Source: Istiophorus platypterus
Lineage: Eukaryota > Chordata > Actinopteri > Istiophoriformes > Istiophoridae
NCBI GenBank assembly: GCA_016859345.1
Contig: CM029112.1
Location: 9,373,089 to 9,437,088, forward strand
Direction: 5' to 3'
DNA: 64,000 nucleotides
Shown piece after piece: positions 49,974 through 63,494 of this stretch. Numbering within the stretch: the first letter of the stretch is position 1; every line of letters begins with the position of its first letter. A program made the position numbers and the translations under genes. The notes beneath the pieces were generated by a model. That model was not told the origin of the DNA. It saw only the letters and a list, made by a program, of their open reading frames with translations, and did no database searches.

Positions 49974-52900
49974 TCATAGAGTGGTGCTCTGGGGCTCCTC
50001 CTCAGGCACAGCGTCCCCCTCTGGAGAGTCTGTCACTGCCAGGGACCTCCTGCAGGGGGCACTGCTGAACTCATCGATGAGGCTGTCCAGATTGACATTG
50101 ATGGAGGGGATTTCATAATTGAAGATATCTAATGGTGAGCATGGTGGGAAAAGGTGAGTATGATGAGCAGAATGGTGGATATGGTGATGGTGAGCAAGAG
50201 GAGGAGGAGAAGAGAGCATATGATGATGATAATGAGGTGTAAAAAACGGAAGAGAGCAGAAATAATATTAATCGTTTTGAGTCTCAGCTTAACGTAAGTC
50301 GCATATGATGTCTGCCCTGATTGGAAGAATCAGTAGATTACAGGTGCTTCACATTCTACACAGGTATGTTTGTAGTGTGTTGCTAGTCACACCTGAGCAA
50401 ACATGGTAGCAACTAGTGTGGCATGTCACAGAGTTCGTGTGTCTTTTGAGACAACAACAACAGATATTTTGTCAGATAAAATACAATGACAGGTCAAAAT
50501 GACTGCACAATGACACGTTACTGTACACTTTCACAACAACGGCCAGATAAACCAACACAGAGGCAACAAGATGCGTGTGGAACTCTGTGGAACAATATGA
50601 TCCCCAAGACACTAAGTGGGCTTGAAGTAACAATGGAAATCTCATAAGGACTGGAAACTTTTACTCTATAGATACATAGATATATTCTAAAGTGATACTG
50701 CATTTACTAAAAGCAGCAGGTTCAAACAGAGACTGATGGCTACTCCTGTGTAGGAATGAGATGAAGGGTGGCGGTGTAGTAAGAGGTAGCAGAGGTTATA
50801 AAAAGCGATGAACCTGCCAAAGTAGGACTGGAGGGTTACCTGTGCCCCCCCCCCCCGAATACCGGTGGCAGGAGCGTTAGAGGGGCATGTCTGCTGGCAT
50901 AGGGCTAGGAATGCGGAACAAAAGGACAAAAGGAAGGGGGGGCCTTTAAGATGGACCTTAATAAGCGACGGCGTCTGCAATGTGAGCGCAGTGTGGTGCA
51001 CTCTGGGAAGTCCTTAAGCCATGCATCAGTGGTTGAACCGCAACACCATGCAAAGAGTCAAGAATGTCAACCTGCTAACAGGTAATGGGGAAAGTGTTCT
51101 GATTGAGAGCTATGGGTACTTATGTTGGAGGCAGGCTGCAGGAGACCCCAGAGGCAGCCACAGCACGAGGCCAGGCAGTGAGATGGAGCGCATGGGGCGG
51201 GGGGGGGGGCGGTCTGGCTTACCCTAAAAGTCCCCCTCACACTTAGCCCACACTGAATCCCTGGCCTCACACAGCTGCAAGGTACACAATAGTTGCAGGG
51301 GGAACAAGAGAATAATAAATATAACAAAGTGACAGAATGACTGGTATATATTGACAGAGCACCTCATCATCAGAACATCATACTGTAGATATTATGTGGG
51401 GTTTGTCTGGCTAGGTTTCCGCGCCTGCTACGCAGTAAGCGAGACCGGACCGGTGTGAACTGTGTAGGCCTCTGACCTACCTCTGCCGAGTGAGGGTCTG
51501 GGTAACACAGATAAACAGAGAGCACGTGATGAATCTAATGGCGACTTCCATACAAGCAGGACGAGCTATGCTTCTCTGATGTTTCCACACATTACCGAGA
51601 AACATCATCACATAACACAAGCAATGAATACATAGGTTGGGAAGTTTGCTCACTACAATAGCACAAAAATGCTAATATTTTCATTGTAGCATCATCAGGC
51701 ATCCGTGTCTAAAAGGCAACTTCTTATTCATTCAGACATTCGTTTGAGAACAGTCAATAAGGGGACAGGTATTGTCTATGTCTATAGTGATAAGTCCTAC
51801 AGAGTCCTACACTCGTCCACCGTCTCCATTGGACAGAGCCACAGCGAGTCTGAGAGAGGGCCGCTGCAGCCCCCCTTGTGGTTGTGGCGGGGGTGTTGGT
51901 GCCAAGGGCTGATGTTTACCTGTAGACATGCTCTCCCCAGGGGACAGTCCGTCCAGGAGACCCTGCTCCAGGGGCTGGGGAGCCGGGGCCATGGCCAGGC
52001 CAGTGAGCCCCGGTGGGGCTGTGGGCGGCTGAGGAGGGGGCAGGCTGGGTCTCTGCCTGGGTTTGGGGGTGGGCCGAGACTTGGTGAGCGTTCCGGTCAG
52101 GGAGGGCGGGGACGAGAGGGAGTGGGGTGCCCCCAAAGGGGTCTGCCCGGGAGAGGATGGGGGCACTTGCCCTGGAGGGCAGGCCAGTCCATACGGGGAG
52201 GGGGTGCTAGGAGGTGTGGGAGACAGGCTGACCGGTGACGGCTGACCTGTGGACTGGTCGGACATCCCGCCGGACTGGCCGTAAGGGACCTTGGGAGGCA
52301 CGGGGGCCAACTTCTTGGAACCTGGAGACACACATCGCAGCCATTTTATATAACACAGTCAAAATGCATCCTTTAAAACTCAAGAAAGTCAATCCGAGCT
52401 CGGACTGAGAGAGGTGCTGACCTTTGCGTAGGGTGTGCGGACTGTGCTCTGTGGAGTGGGGGGATTGGCTGCTGCTCTGAGGACTGCTGCTGGGAGGGAC
52501 TGTTGGACCCGCCACCTGGATGGCTTTGTGTCCAATTACAGGGGAGAGCTCTTTACTCTTCAGTGAACTGAAAAAGACAGGCAGACATTAGTGTGCAAGT
52601 AGTGTCTGACAGTTTGTGAACACGTTTACACTCTGAACTGTCAGTAAAACTCATGTACATTGCCTCAGCCCCACCACCACCATCACCACCGTCATTATCA
52701 TCATTTATGAGCTTGTCATTACTTTTGAGCGCGCTGTTACCAACGTTATCGACGTTTTCTGAAGACCGGAAAATGATGTCAACGATGCATCAAGGGAAGC
52801 GAGTCGGCGTTTAAAGACCAAACAGCGTTGGAGCTGTTTTTCGGGTTTTTCTTTAACAGTTTGTGATACAAATGGTGCACAAGAGTAAATTTTTACGTGT

Positions 52901-55900
52901 GTTCAAACCACGGTCCATCAAATATTACTGAGAATCTAGTGATGTCGTTTGCATTGATGAAAATGTCACTAACCACCCAGGGCTTGAGAATGTCAATATA
53001 TCTATTTTTTACTGATATAATGAAGTTGGATGGCACTGTTAACCAGAGGGATGCTGCCTGCCAATACCAATGATACCAATCTCAGATAATATAATAATGA
53101 TGTGGTAATTATAGAAAAAAAACAATAAGAAAAATTCAGTTGGATTAAAAAAAGGGGTAAAATGTTTTTCAGAGCACCACTAAACTGGATAGCTTTTTGA
53201 TATCAGTTGTGTATTCTGAAATACACAAAAAAAAGAAGAAGAAAAAAAAAATCAAAGTTTTAAATTCTTTGCCTCTTGGTAGATGGAAAAGCTTTGTTAT
53301 CTGAGCCATGGCAATTTTATGATGTTGAGTGACTGAACTACAGCTTAGCTGGGAACCTGCAAGATTTCAATCTCAGGATGGATTCCTGACCAAAACACCA
53401 CTGAGCTCGAAGAATTCTTTCCAGCATTAGTGAACAGAGGGTGTACGTGTTTGTAGAAGAAGCAGCATTAATGAATGCTTCTTTCTTAAGCATTAGTTTG
53501 ATTTATACACCATGCAAACGGGCTAGAGGATGCACAGAAAATAGAACAGAGATACTGTTTGTGACATGATAAATCTAAATCTTTTTTTTGTACTATGGGC
53601 GACAAGGGAGAAAACAGGAAGAGCACTTAATCAAGAACCCACCTTATGCACCCTTTCTCTGAAAACATCTTCACTTATCATTTACTGTACTTTTAACTCA
53701 TTTAGGTTACATTTCTAACTAAAACCACATGAACAGTCAATAAACATTATTAATTATGATGGTTAATATCAACCTTGTTTTAACATCCTGTAGGATGATG
53801 CCAAAAATCCCTACATATATTTACTAGGATCGGCATGAACTATCTTTGTGTTTAAGGAAACTTCGGTGATGTTAAATTAATTTTTAGAAGACGCCAGTAA
53901 TGGGAATAACATATGATATATTGTATATATATTGTATGTTTTTTCTGTCTCTGTCCTTTAATATGAAAACACAAACTTTATATTTTGACTGATGCAAATT
54001 TATCTGCAGCAAGGATAAGTTCATTAATATGAACGAGTATAGTTGCAATTACAAGACCTAGCTCACAAAGTCTCACCGACAAAGAGCAGCCAAACTGCAG
54101 TACAGTAATCCCATTTAGGATTGAGTGACATCTAAATAACTGCAATCTTCTGCATTCCCTTTGAGCTGTGTGCCTCCGTCAAATAAGCCATCACAATGGA
54201 GCTACCAAATGACAAGAAGGAGCATTATCTGGCGAGCTTGTCCCAACTGCTGACAATAATCTGCTATAATGATTCATGCTGTCCTGTGTGGTCGTTTCTT
54301 CAAAGACCCGTGACTCGGGAAACTGTCACAGGCACCGTAAACAAATTCAGCGCCTCAGGTGTCACCGGGAGATGCTTATGCTATATGAAGATATTCTATA
54401 CTGGAGCTTCCAGAACATAACTACAGTTGAGGTACTACATTACTGGCCTTGAAAATATTTGCTTCATTCGAAAAGCCAAAATTTTTCCTTCTGCTGGTTA
54501 GCGAATAATTGCTGCAAACTGTAGAATAAATACATTCATATGCTATCTGATAGCCATATGCAGCTTTGTCCATGTATTTATCGTCTACTTGATATCAGCA
54601 TCAAACCAAAACTATATAAGCCAGTAACATCCTTAGTTGCTAGGCAACCCCATGAGAGGCATCCCTGGACAACCTGAATGTTACAGAATCTGAGATATGT
54701 AATTTGAAGGGGGAGGAAAAAAAAAAAGCAAAAAGAAAACATGAGCCAGCGAGCTAGAGGAGAGGAGAGATACAGCTGCCACTCTGTGATGCATCCATAG
54801 GGGCCATGGGTGTGTTGTATTTACCTAGTCAGCCTGGGGGGTCCTCTCTCTCGGGCACATGGACAGGCAGCCCACGGCGGGGGCGGGGGTGCGGACGAAG
54901 GGAGGCTAGGGGGGTTGCCAAGGGGCTGGTCATGGCGGGTTAGTACCAAGGGGGTTTTGATGTAGAGTGGCGAAGCATTAGTGTCTGGTGGGGGGGCATG
55001 CGACATGTCACCAGGCGGACTGTGCTTGGGGAAGTGCAGACAGCTGGGTTTGGGGTTTGAATTGATGTCGAGTGACGAGGAGGAGGAGGAAGAAGAGGAG
55101 GATGGGGGTGGGGCCGGGGGAGTGAAGCCAGACCAGCGCATTGGGGGTGGGGGTGAGCCAGGAGGCTGGGACTCTGGACCCGGTGCCACAGGGCGAGCGC
55201 AGGGTGGGGGTTTTGGGTAGAAGTGGTGGGGGAGAGTGTGGCACGAGGAGGTGGGGTAAGGGGGGGGTGGCCGGTCCTCCCCTGGGGGTGGGTGGGCATG
55301 AGAGGTGTCCGGCCGATTGGGCGACACGTTGTCTGAGCTGTAGATATTAAGAGAATAGACAGCACAAAAGAAACAGCTCTAGTGATTGAACAGGGAGACG
55401 CATTGGAGCGATATAGGATAAGCTGTTTTGATGATTAGGGTGTTAGTTGGTCCGTAGCCAAAAAAGAAGATAAAAAAAAAAGAAAAAGAAAAGAAATTGC
55501 ATTTTAGGGTGGGTGGTGGGCACCAAGCTCAGCACACAGTCATCTTAGTGCGAATACAAAGACAAGCACAAAGAAACAGCAAAAGAAAAGAAAGTTTTAT
55601 TGCCAAAGGAAAAGAACAGTGATCACCTTGTGTCTGCACACTGCATGGAGCTGTGAGGATCTGTCTCTGGAGTCAAAGTGCTTGTCTGCAGCTTACAATA
55701 TAATCAAGCTGACCTGATGACTGGATCTCCTAAACTTCTGCATATGGAAACAACATCTGCCCCAATCCTATAAGGCCTGTTTGCATTGCAGGTCCTGCAG
55801 TCAGCCCAGGGCAGTATGAAACAGACACAAAACCCTTTCATTGGCTGAAAGAGCCATTGGAGAGAAGGGGGGGGGGCAGCCAAACTAGAAGCCATATTAT

Positions 55901-58900
55901 CTCCTGTCTGTCACACGGACAGAGTCCAGCGACCATGAGGTGATTGTTCATGTGTTTAACTGAGATAATCGTACCAAAAAAAAAGATGAAATCAGTGTCA
56001 ACAGAAAAAGGAAAAAATTCACGACCAAAGCTGAGTTAGCCAAGCCACAACAATGGGATACTGGAAATATTAGCATGCTCGCAAGGACTTGCGGATTGAA
56101 GCTTAGTACAAGTACACAAACAAGATTCTATACAGTATTTCAACTAAAACCCTTCAGTTAGAGTCAAAAACGTCATTATCTTTTTCAAAATGTAACCCAC
56201 AGTGACATCTCCCTGAGAAACTAAGGATATGTGGAGAGTGAGAAATAATAAAAACAGAATGAGACATGAGGTTGATGACAGAAATACAAAAAAAGAAGAG
56301 AGGCATCGCAAATGATTGAATGTATGATAAACACAGCCAGGGATCTCGATCACACAGAGCTGAGAAGTTCATGATGGTGATGATGACGGTGATGACAATA
56401 AAAATGAGAAGGAGTGGATGCGTGAGGAAAAAAGGGGGTACAGTGTCTCAATGGCGACTCACCAAAACCTCTCTCCAGGCGGCGGGGGCGTCGCAGACGG
56501 GGAGGTGGTGAGCTCTCCGGGCTGCTCGGGGATGAGCGTGTCCGCGGGAGAGCCGGGGCCCTGCATGCCCGGGGGGGTGGAGGAGGCCTTGCGCGCCAGA
56601 GTGGACGAACCCTTACGAGACACCCAGGAGGTATCCATAACGCGGACACCCATACTGGAGACAAACACATATACAGAGTCATGTGCGATGGTAGGAAAAA
56701 GCACCACGAGGTGAGTGAGGGTGGTAAGGAAAAAAGTGGGGAAAAAGGGCATGACACAGTACCTTTGTATCTTCCTAATGCTGCGTTAGTAGGGGAGAAG
56801 AGAGGCAAAAGGGATATGAGGTCAGAGGTAATGCAGACATGATTCACAACACCATACTTAAACCACTCAGAAACTCAGTATATTCGGTATAAGATGGGGA
56901 GATGAGATGAGCAATGGCAGGAAGGAGCAGAAAGGATGATCTAGAGGTGAGAGGATGTCAGGCCACATAACCTGCCTGCACTTATCTACTCAGCACCACC
57001 GAAGGCCTCCTTTGTTTCTAATTAAACCGGTTCGGTCTCAAAAACGCACAAACGCACAGACGCAGCAGCCGCTCTTTCCTGAGCTACTCTAAATAGATAC
57101 AGGCTATTTTCTAAGATCTCATACTGATAGCCGCTGATTATGGGATTAAGATCGATGCCTATGATATTATAGGCTTTCTCCTAATTTGATGGGGGTATTT
57201 TGAAGGCATCGGTTTTAATTCTGCCAGTGATTTTCCATCCGCTGGACGAATGACTCAGGCCAGGTGACGTGTCAGCCAGACTGTGAAGGAGGAGCTGGGT
57301 GTGGGAGGATGTGAAGATAGCACTGGAGGAACATTTCCTGAGAAAGAAAAAGAGGTAACCGGCAGCCGCCCATCAGAGACCCGTTGCCATAGAAACAACG
57401 CCAGTCAAGGCAATTCAGGCCCCGTGTATTCCAATAAAAATTGTCGTCAGCCTTCTCTGCTCCTGATGAATCCTTATAATAGGGCTTGTAGTGTTATGCC
57501 ACTCTGGAACTATGGACAGGTGAGATATACAGTAAGATGCTCACCTCGCTATGGCCTGCAGAGCCTTACAGGATGTCTAAATACCCCAAAAAGTATAATG
57601 GATTTTAAATATCGGAGGAAACCGCCCTCTTCGGATATAAGAATTCAATATCAGATGCCTGAGAGGAGGCGTTGGTGGAAAGAGAGGATGAGAGCCAGAG
57701 AGTGAGCGGTGGGCAGCAGAAGGATGCGCTTGGCACCATACCCATCCTTCTTGTAAAATTCCAGCATCATGTTGTCAGTGGCAACGCTCAGCGGGCGGCG
57801 GCTCTGGTCGTGCTGCTGCCTGCGATCGGATTGGTCCATGTCCGGTGAAGGCATGGAGCTGTAGTTGGAGTTGTGGTTGGTGTGGATCGGGCTGCCGTAG
57901 CTGCCTGTCAGGTTGAATTCAATCTCTGAGGGAGGAGCAGACACACCATTAGCATGAAGTATGTTGTAGATACAGCAGTGGAAATGAGTGTGTGCGTTGT
58001 GAGTGCACACGGCTACTCTAGAAAATTGTATTCTACCAAGCCTAAGAAATATTATACTGTGTTACCGAACATAGATTTAATAGATTGTGATTTAAATAAC
58101 AATATCTATGTAACAAATACAGTATTGTAATAGACCTTTTTCGATGCAACCTGCTTTGTTGCATGCTTTTCCTCCCCATAGTAACAAATTTTATATATAT
58201 ATATGATCTATTATAGCAAATGAGAAGGTAAATTCTTTAAATTGCAAACTCAGCATGAACTGCTGCCCTTGTTTAAGTGTTCCTGAAGCTTCTATCACAT
58301 CATCAGTACTCATGAACTGTTCATTATATACTGTGTATTGATACTGTGTTTCTTCATGTATGTTTTGTTGTTTCCGTTATGGTGTGTTTCGGTGTAGGTG
58401 AACCGATGGTATCACGAGGTATCATCATACTCATACAGGGCTGAGCAAAAGGAAAAAGAAATCACAATGACCATAAGACTTTTTCTTATTCTGATATTGC
58501 ACAGTTTTATATCAGGTAATTAATATGAATGCATGTATTTAATATTTTATCCGGGCATTCTCAAATCAATTGTCATTCTCGAAGGAGTCTTAGCAAATGG
58601 TTTGATGTGTTAACTTGAAAAAAATTTGAGCAAAATTTGGTTCATAATTTACAAAATATAGATGTTTTTTAAATCCAATATTTCAATCACATTGATGGAA
58701 GTAAAAATTGATACGGTGCCCAGCCCGACTATAATATTACATACATAGTTTGTGATCCCCACCTCCAGGGAAGAACCAGTCGGCATGCTGGATAATGGGC
58801 TCAATGATGCCAACAATCTGTAGGGACACGGTGGTCATCATCTCTGTCATGTTTCTGGAAAGGAAGAGAAAGGAGGGAGCTGCAGTGTAAACATTATGTA

Positions 58901-61900
58901 ATGCGTTTAGTTTAAAATACATAAATACATACATAAATAATGGTCTGATGAATACGTACGGTTCGGTGAGTGTCCAGAGCAAGTTAGGGCCAAGGACGAT
59001 CGCCATGTTGCCGGGAGTCATCTTGTTCGCGTCTTGATACTCGCTCAGCTTGGCTAAGAACTTGATTAGATATCTGTTGGATTCAAATGAAAGATTGCTT
59101 CTTAAAATCTAATTTTAACCTGTTTGCTCATTTTCTTCCGGCACCGCAGAAATGATAACTCTCATGATTAATTGCTGTTGCTCCACATGTTTTAACTGAC
59201 TCACAAATGTACTCGTTCGCATTGAGGCTGCATATGCTCCACGAGGCAGAGCTGCTCAATTAGATCTTCATTGTTTGCCACATCCCAACCTGTGCCATCT
59301 GTTATTTGGGAGAGTAAAGTACTAGCAACAGCAGTTTAAGCCAGCAGACATATTGATCTTGTTTTCCAAAAAAAACCCCCAAGAAATTAATAGATGCCAG
59401 AATATCTGCATTTCAAACCTGCAATCCTGCTGTTACCTTTCCTATCTGTAGGTGGTGCAGGTTAGCCTGAAACTACACGGCATCGTACTGTACATTGCTT
59501 TTCTGTCTTTTTATAGTAATCCGGCCGCTTGGGGAACAGAAAATCAGGGAAAGCAACTGACCTGAAATTGTTCAAGTTGTCTGTTGGGAGTTTCTCACAC
59601 GCTGCCATTAATGCTTGGAGTCTCTTGTCCATATCTTGAATGCTGTGAGAAATTAAAGAAATCAGTATGTTTATACTGTTGCTCCATTTCCCATTAAATG
59701 TCATCATTTCTCATTCTGGCAGTTAAAGCCCTCTAGATACAGACTGTTTTCTGTTCTTCATCATGGCCGATGCCATTATCAAGACGATGCTTTTAACAAA
59801 AAAAACAAAACAACAAAAAAAACAAAACAAAACAATAAAGCACTGACTCACTTGGAGGCCTGTATCCATTCATCATACAGTTCAGTGGTCATCAATGGCT
59901 CGGGGAGCTCACGGAGGTATGATTTCAGAGCCCCTGTGGTTGAGAAAAACAGGGACATTGCAAAAACTGTTCAGCTTTTTTCAGAGAGGGGCGGAGGATC
60001 GTTGCCCATTCTCCATCATACTGTCGAGGCCATGCACCGTATCTCCGCTCGCCTGCAGCCGGGCCCTTGCGGCTGATGCAGCTGCCAGACTGAGATTGCT
60101 GAACACAGAATTCATTCTAATGTGTGAAATGGTCAGCAGCATTAGAACCGGGAGTCTTTAGGAAAACAGCACTGAGGGTAGAGCTGGCGAAGAATGTTTA
60201 GTAACCGTTATGCTCATCTGCGAAACATTTCCCACCGACTGGGTCGAAAATCTTTTGTACGGTACCAATGACCTCTTCACATCATCAGAAAACAATGTAG
60301 ATATTGAGTAAAAATCTTTCCCTTTAACGTAGAGATGTTTTACTGTTTCTTTTTCCCTAACTTCCATTGACAGAGTGTAGGGGTTGTTGTTATGGAAATG
60401 GGCTTTGAACGAGGCAACTGTGTGGGTGCAGTTCACCTGCGATGGCGTGCGGGTCGGAGGAGTACTCCTGCACATCCAGAACTCCACAGTCCAGGGAGGC
60501 TTTCAGCTTCTTCAGCTTGGACGCTGACGGAGCTACTCTAAAGAGGCCCTGCAAGCCCACACGACAGGAAACACATAATCACGTGTAATTATCACATTTA
60601 GAACGACCTGTGCATAAATGCTGTACGGACGTAGCAGCCTCTATCGGTGTATACTTGGCGCTGGTAGATGATGAATAACACAGGATCTTGACTGTTGGTT
60701 TTGCACGTTTGAGTCCATTAACTACAAAACTTGAGGGCTTTACTTAGACTATACTACTGTCCAGAACAAATCAGAGGATTTTAATTGGTTTAACTACCAC
60801 AAACAAGCAAGAACAATCGTGAAGATGATTATCGACCTCCATCTACGGTCCCTCTATCTCTCACAATTTTTATTTGAGTGTGCATTTGGGCTGTGTGTGA
60901 GTATGATTGGTTTCACTGCTGTCACAACAAATGTAAAGTTGACTCACTGGAGTTTAATTGTGAGGAATCAGGTGCGTGAATTGGCATAGAATCATATACA
61001 ACAAACTACGGCAAAAACATGCACATTTCCCTTTGCCTAAAACACCTAAGCGATACGTATGTGTGTGTGCGTGCGTGTGTGTGTTGCCCTCTACCTCCTC
61101 TTGCATGCCACACTCTAGCAGCATGGTGACACAGGCTTCGATGGGGAAGGCAATCTCTCTCCCGCTAATATTCAGGTGTTCCTCCAGAGACTTGCCGAAC
61201 GACGGCTTCTCCACCCACGCCTCTGCAACACAGCACAGCGGCTCGAATCCCACACAGACACAAACAGGCCTATGCACTGTACTTTCATCTCCTCCTGGAT
61301 GACTTAAGGACAAAGACTCTACATAAAGTTTGCTGACACTATTTGTGAGAACCTTTATTGACAAAATTCATGAGCTGAACCCTTTTAAGATTAGATTTCA
61401 ATACTTCACTGGTGCCAGGTCTTCTGGTGTTTATTAGATTGTTTAAGGCTATGTTTGGTTTAGCACTTGTAAACTAGCCATATCTAAAATATTAAGTTGG
61501 GTAATTATAGGTTAATGAGAGTGTTATCTGACATGTCAGGGCTACAAACTCCATTACGTCTCATCTTGATATTGCCTCAGGTGCAGAAATGGAGCAGATC
61601 TCTACACACACAGACACAGACACAGACATAAGCACAGACACACACACACACACACACACACAGACACACGCAGACACAGACAGACAGACAGACACACACA
61701 CACACAGCCACTGCGTGACTCACCTTGGTGAGCTTTAATCTGGGGAAGGACACTGTGAAGAATCTCTAATGACTTCCTGTGATATTCTGCCTGTGTTTCT
61801 ATCAGCTATAGAAGGAGACAGCAGGATAAGAGATTATAATAAGCAATCCATGACGGTGTGTATCATTCAATATAATGCAAGTTATGCTAATTTTTGAGCT

Positions 61901-63353
61901 AATATGGAAATGTGGTCTAAGATGTACTTTCCCACTGGGATCACAATTTTAATAACAAAATATACTCACTGTCTGGAAGTAATTTGCATAGTCTATTTCT
62001 TTGGCCACAAAATTGTACATATCTGCTGACAACTGATCCTAAAACAGAAAGCAGAGCGCAACAATCTTTTAAGAAATGACCTCACTGAAGTCCCACATGT
62101 TACTAAAATATCCTCCTGGCAATGTGGTCCCTTTGTGTCTCATACATGCAAGGCAGATATAAATCAAACGGAGAGCAAAGGAGCTGGAAGCGGGGATAAT
62201 ATACGAGTGGCTCTCACCCTACAAATCTCCATCCGATTGGCTGCCTCTTCCATCTCCTCTCTGAGGGACTCGGACTTGGCGCCGGGCTGCAGAGTGCTCG
62301 GGTGACTGGATGACTTAGATGACTGCTGATATCTACGGGCAATTAAGAAAAAAAAAGAAAAAAGAAAAAAAGAAAAAGGCCAATGTATTGGAGCATTGGA
62401 TATGTTCACGCACAGATATTTAAAGCATTCGCCTTTTTTCTAATAATAAACGAGGAGGAGCAGGTCCTTCACCTTGTCCGTGCAGAGTCCATATCCAAGA
62501 CGAGTTTAGCTAAGTGCTTCCTCTGTTTCTGGATGTTGGGAATGTCCACCTACAAAAGAAAATTAGGTGGAGGATTACAGTCAGCTCGGAGAAATAAAGT
62601 GCAGCGCTTTTATGTAAATGAAGACCACATTCTGCTTGTGTTTTTCTGTTAATAACAGTGTAAATTAAAAGAAAAAAAAATGACACAGTGCGGCTCTGTA
62701 ACTAAGTGGGTTGTAATGTCTTAGGTGTCACCAGTGTCAGCTCACCTCAGCGAGCACATAGAGAGGCTCCACCACATCCCTCTCTATCTGGAACTCAAAC
62801 TGGATGAGCTCCTGGGCTAACCTCTCTTCTGTTTCCCCACACAGCTTCAGCATCTTCCTGTTCGGTGACCGCCGATCACAAAGTCACAGGCAATCGAATA
62901 CAATAAAATGCAGAGAAAGATAATGAGGATATACAAGGATTCAATAGCCATATTAATAATTAAAGATGACTCTCTGTGTGTATATGTAATTGAGGGAAAC
63001 GACTTACCCCAGGAGAGAGTCATCTCCCAGCACTGCGGCCCCTTCTACCATACATTGCGCCAGGATTGTGAGTGGTAGTTTTTTCTGGTAGGGGAGGGAA
63101 AATAATATTACTAGAGCGTCTGTAAGAGCTGTAAAAGGTTATGAATAAAGTTACGCTGCATTACCGCACATCACATCATACCAGTTTGCATTAGTTTCCA
63201 GTGTCTGAGGGAATGATGGATGCAGGTACTCACAGAAGGCGACTTGACAGATCTCTTCTCTACATCAGTCCCCTGCTGACCCTGCAGGCAGGCCGTCAGC
63301 TTCTTGTGAGTGCTATGTGTCACCTGCTTGACCAGATCCAGACGCTTCTCCAC
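49974..63353 (-). CDS. arhgap44: Rho GTPase-activating protein 44 (RICH2), 5' end missing
   Basis: Twenty coding exons in transcription order: 63353-63234, 63084-63008, 62857-62746, 62549-62473, 62332-62218, 62038-61970, 61805-61724, 61222-61095, 60548-60437, 59933-59852, 59642-59562, 59073-58960, 58854-58763, 57925-57742, 56780-56763, 56654-56463, 55337-54825, 52567-52422, 52321-51920, 50128-49974. They join in phase to 956 residues. The first visible exon starts at VEKRLDLVKQ, so about 31 N-terminal residues (by human ARHGAP44) lie past the right edge. Order: BAR domain (first eight exons), RhoGAP domain with arginine finger in GLFRVAP (exon at 60548), YLRELPEPL and NMAIVLGPNLLW, then a Pro/Ser-rich tail with SH3-type proline motifs, ending QSTTL, a class I PDZ ligand (human ESTAL). 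Known role: inactivates Rac/Cdc42 on curved membranes, shaping filopodia and dendritic spines and binding Shank3. The 171-residue proline-rich exon makes it longer than human (818). Confidence 0.96.
54825..55337 (-). CDS. arhgap44: arhgap44 proline-rich cassette exon
   Basis: This 513-nt exon (171 codons, phase 1 C to phase 2 AG) keeps frame whether included or skipped. It encodes a segment full of PPPP, PPPPY, PPPPMRW and APPPPPPW runs and a run of ten serines, with no globular domain. It uses a TACAG acceptor at 55339-55338; the next AG five bases on would create a stop at the junction, which fixes the choice. Its position matches a place where human ARHGAP44 has only a few residues before KSKELSP. 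It likely adds SH3/WW-binding sites. Confidence 0.85.
55861..55876. repeat. Poly(G) run
   Basis: G-rich run (GGGG with one A interruption) in an arhgap44 intron; low complexity only. Confidence 0.6.
56763..56780 (-). CDS. arhgap44: 18-nt microexon of arhgap44
   Basis: The 18 bases encode I-R-K-I-Q plus split codons, bridging KKDG and SMGVRVMDT exactly as in human KKDGLRKIQSMGV. Flanks are a CGCAG acceptor and a gtactg donor. It is too short for open-frame scanning and was found by phase and homology. Confidence 0.9.
61603..61707. repeat. (CA)n/(CAGA)n microsatellite
   Basis: CA run with frequent CAGACA variants, ending only 17 bases before the arhgap44 exon at 61724-61805, on the donor side of that exon's intron. 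Confidence 0.95.
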
Positions 63354-63360
63354 CTGGAAG

Positions 63361-63432
63361 AACACAAACACACACACACACACATAGACAAACGCACACA
63401 GACAGACACACAAACATGCACACACCCACACA

Positions 63433-63467
<35 letters not shown>

Positions 63468-63494
63468 ACACACACACACACGCACATGCACACA
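63361..63494. repeat. (CA)n microsatellite, interrupted
   Basis: CA repeat with GACA, ATGCA and GTACA interruptions. It begins 8 bases beyond the acceptor side of the arhgap44 exon ending at 63353, so in the transcript a GU-rich tract directly precedes the polypyrimidine/acceptor. Confidence 0.95.

Noticed and set aside
55333..55337. Alternative acceptor for the proline-rich exon at the CTCAG just before ACAACG
   Set aside because: Joining there would make TG+A, a stop codon; the TACAG five bases earlier keeps the frame open.
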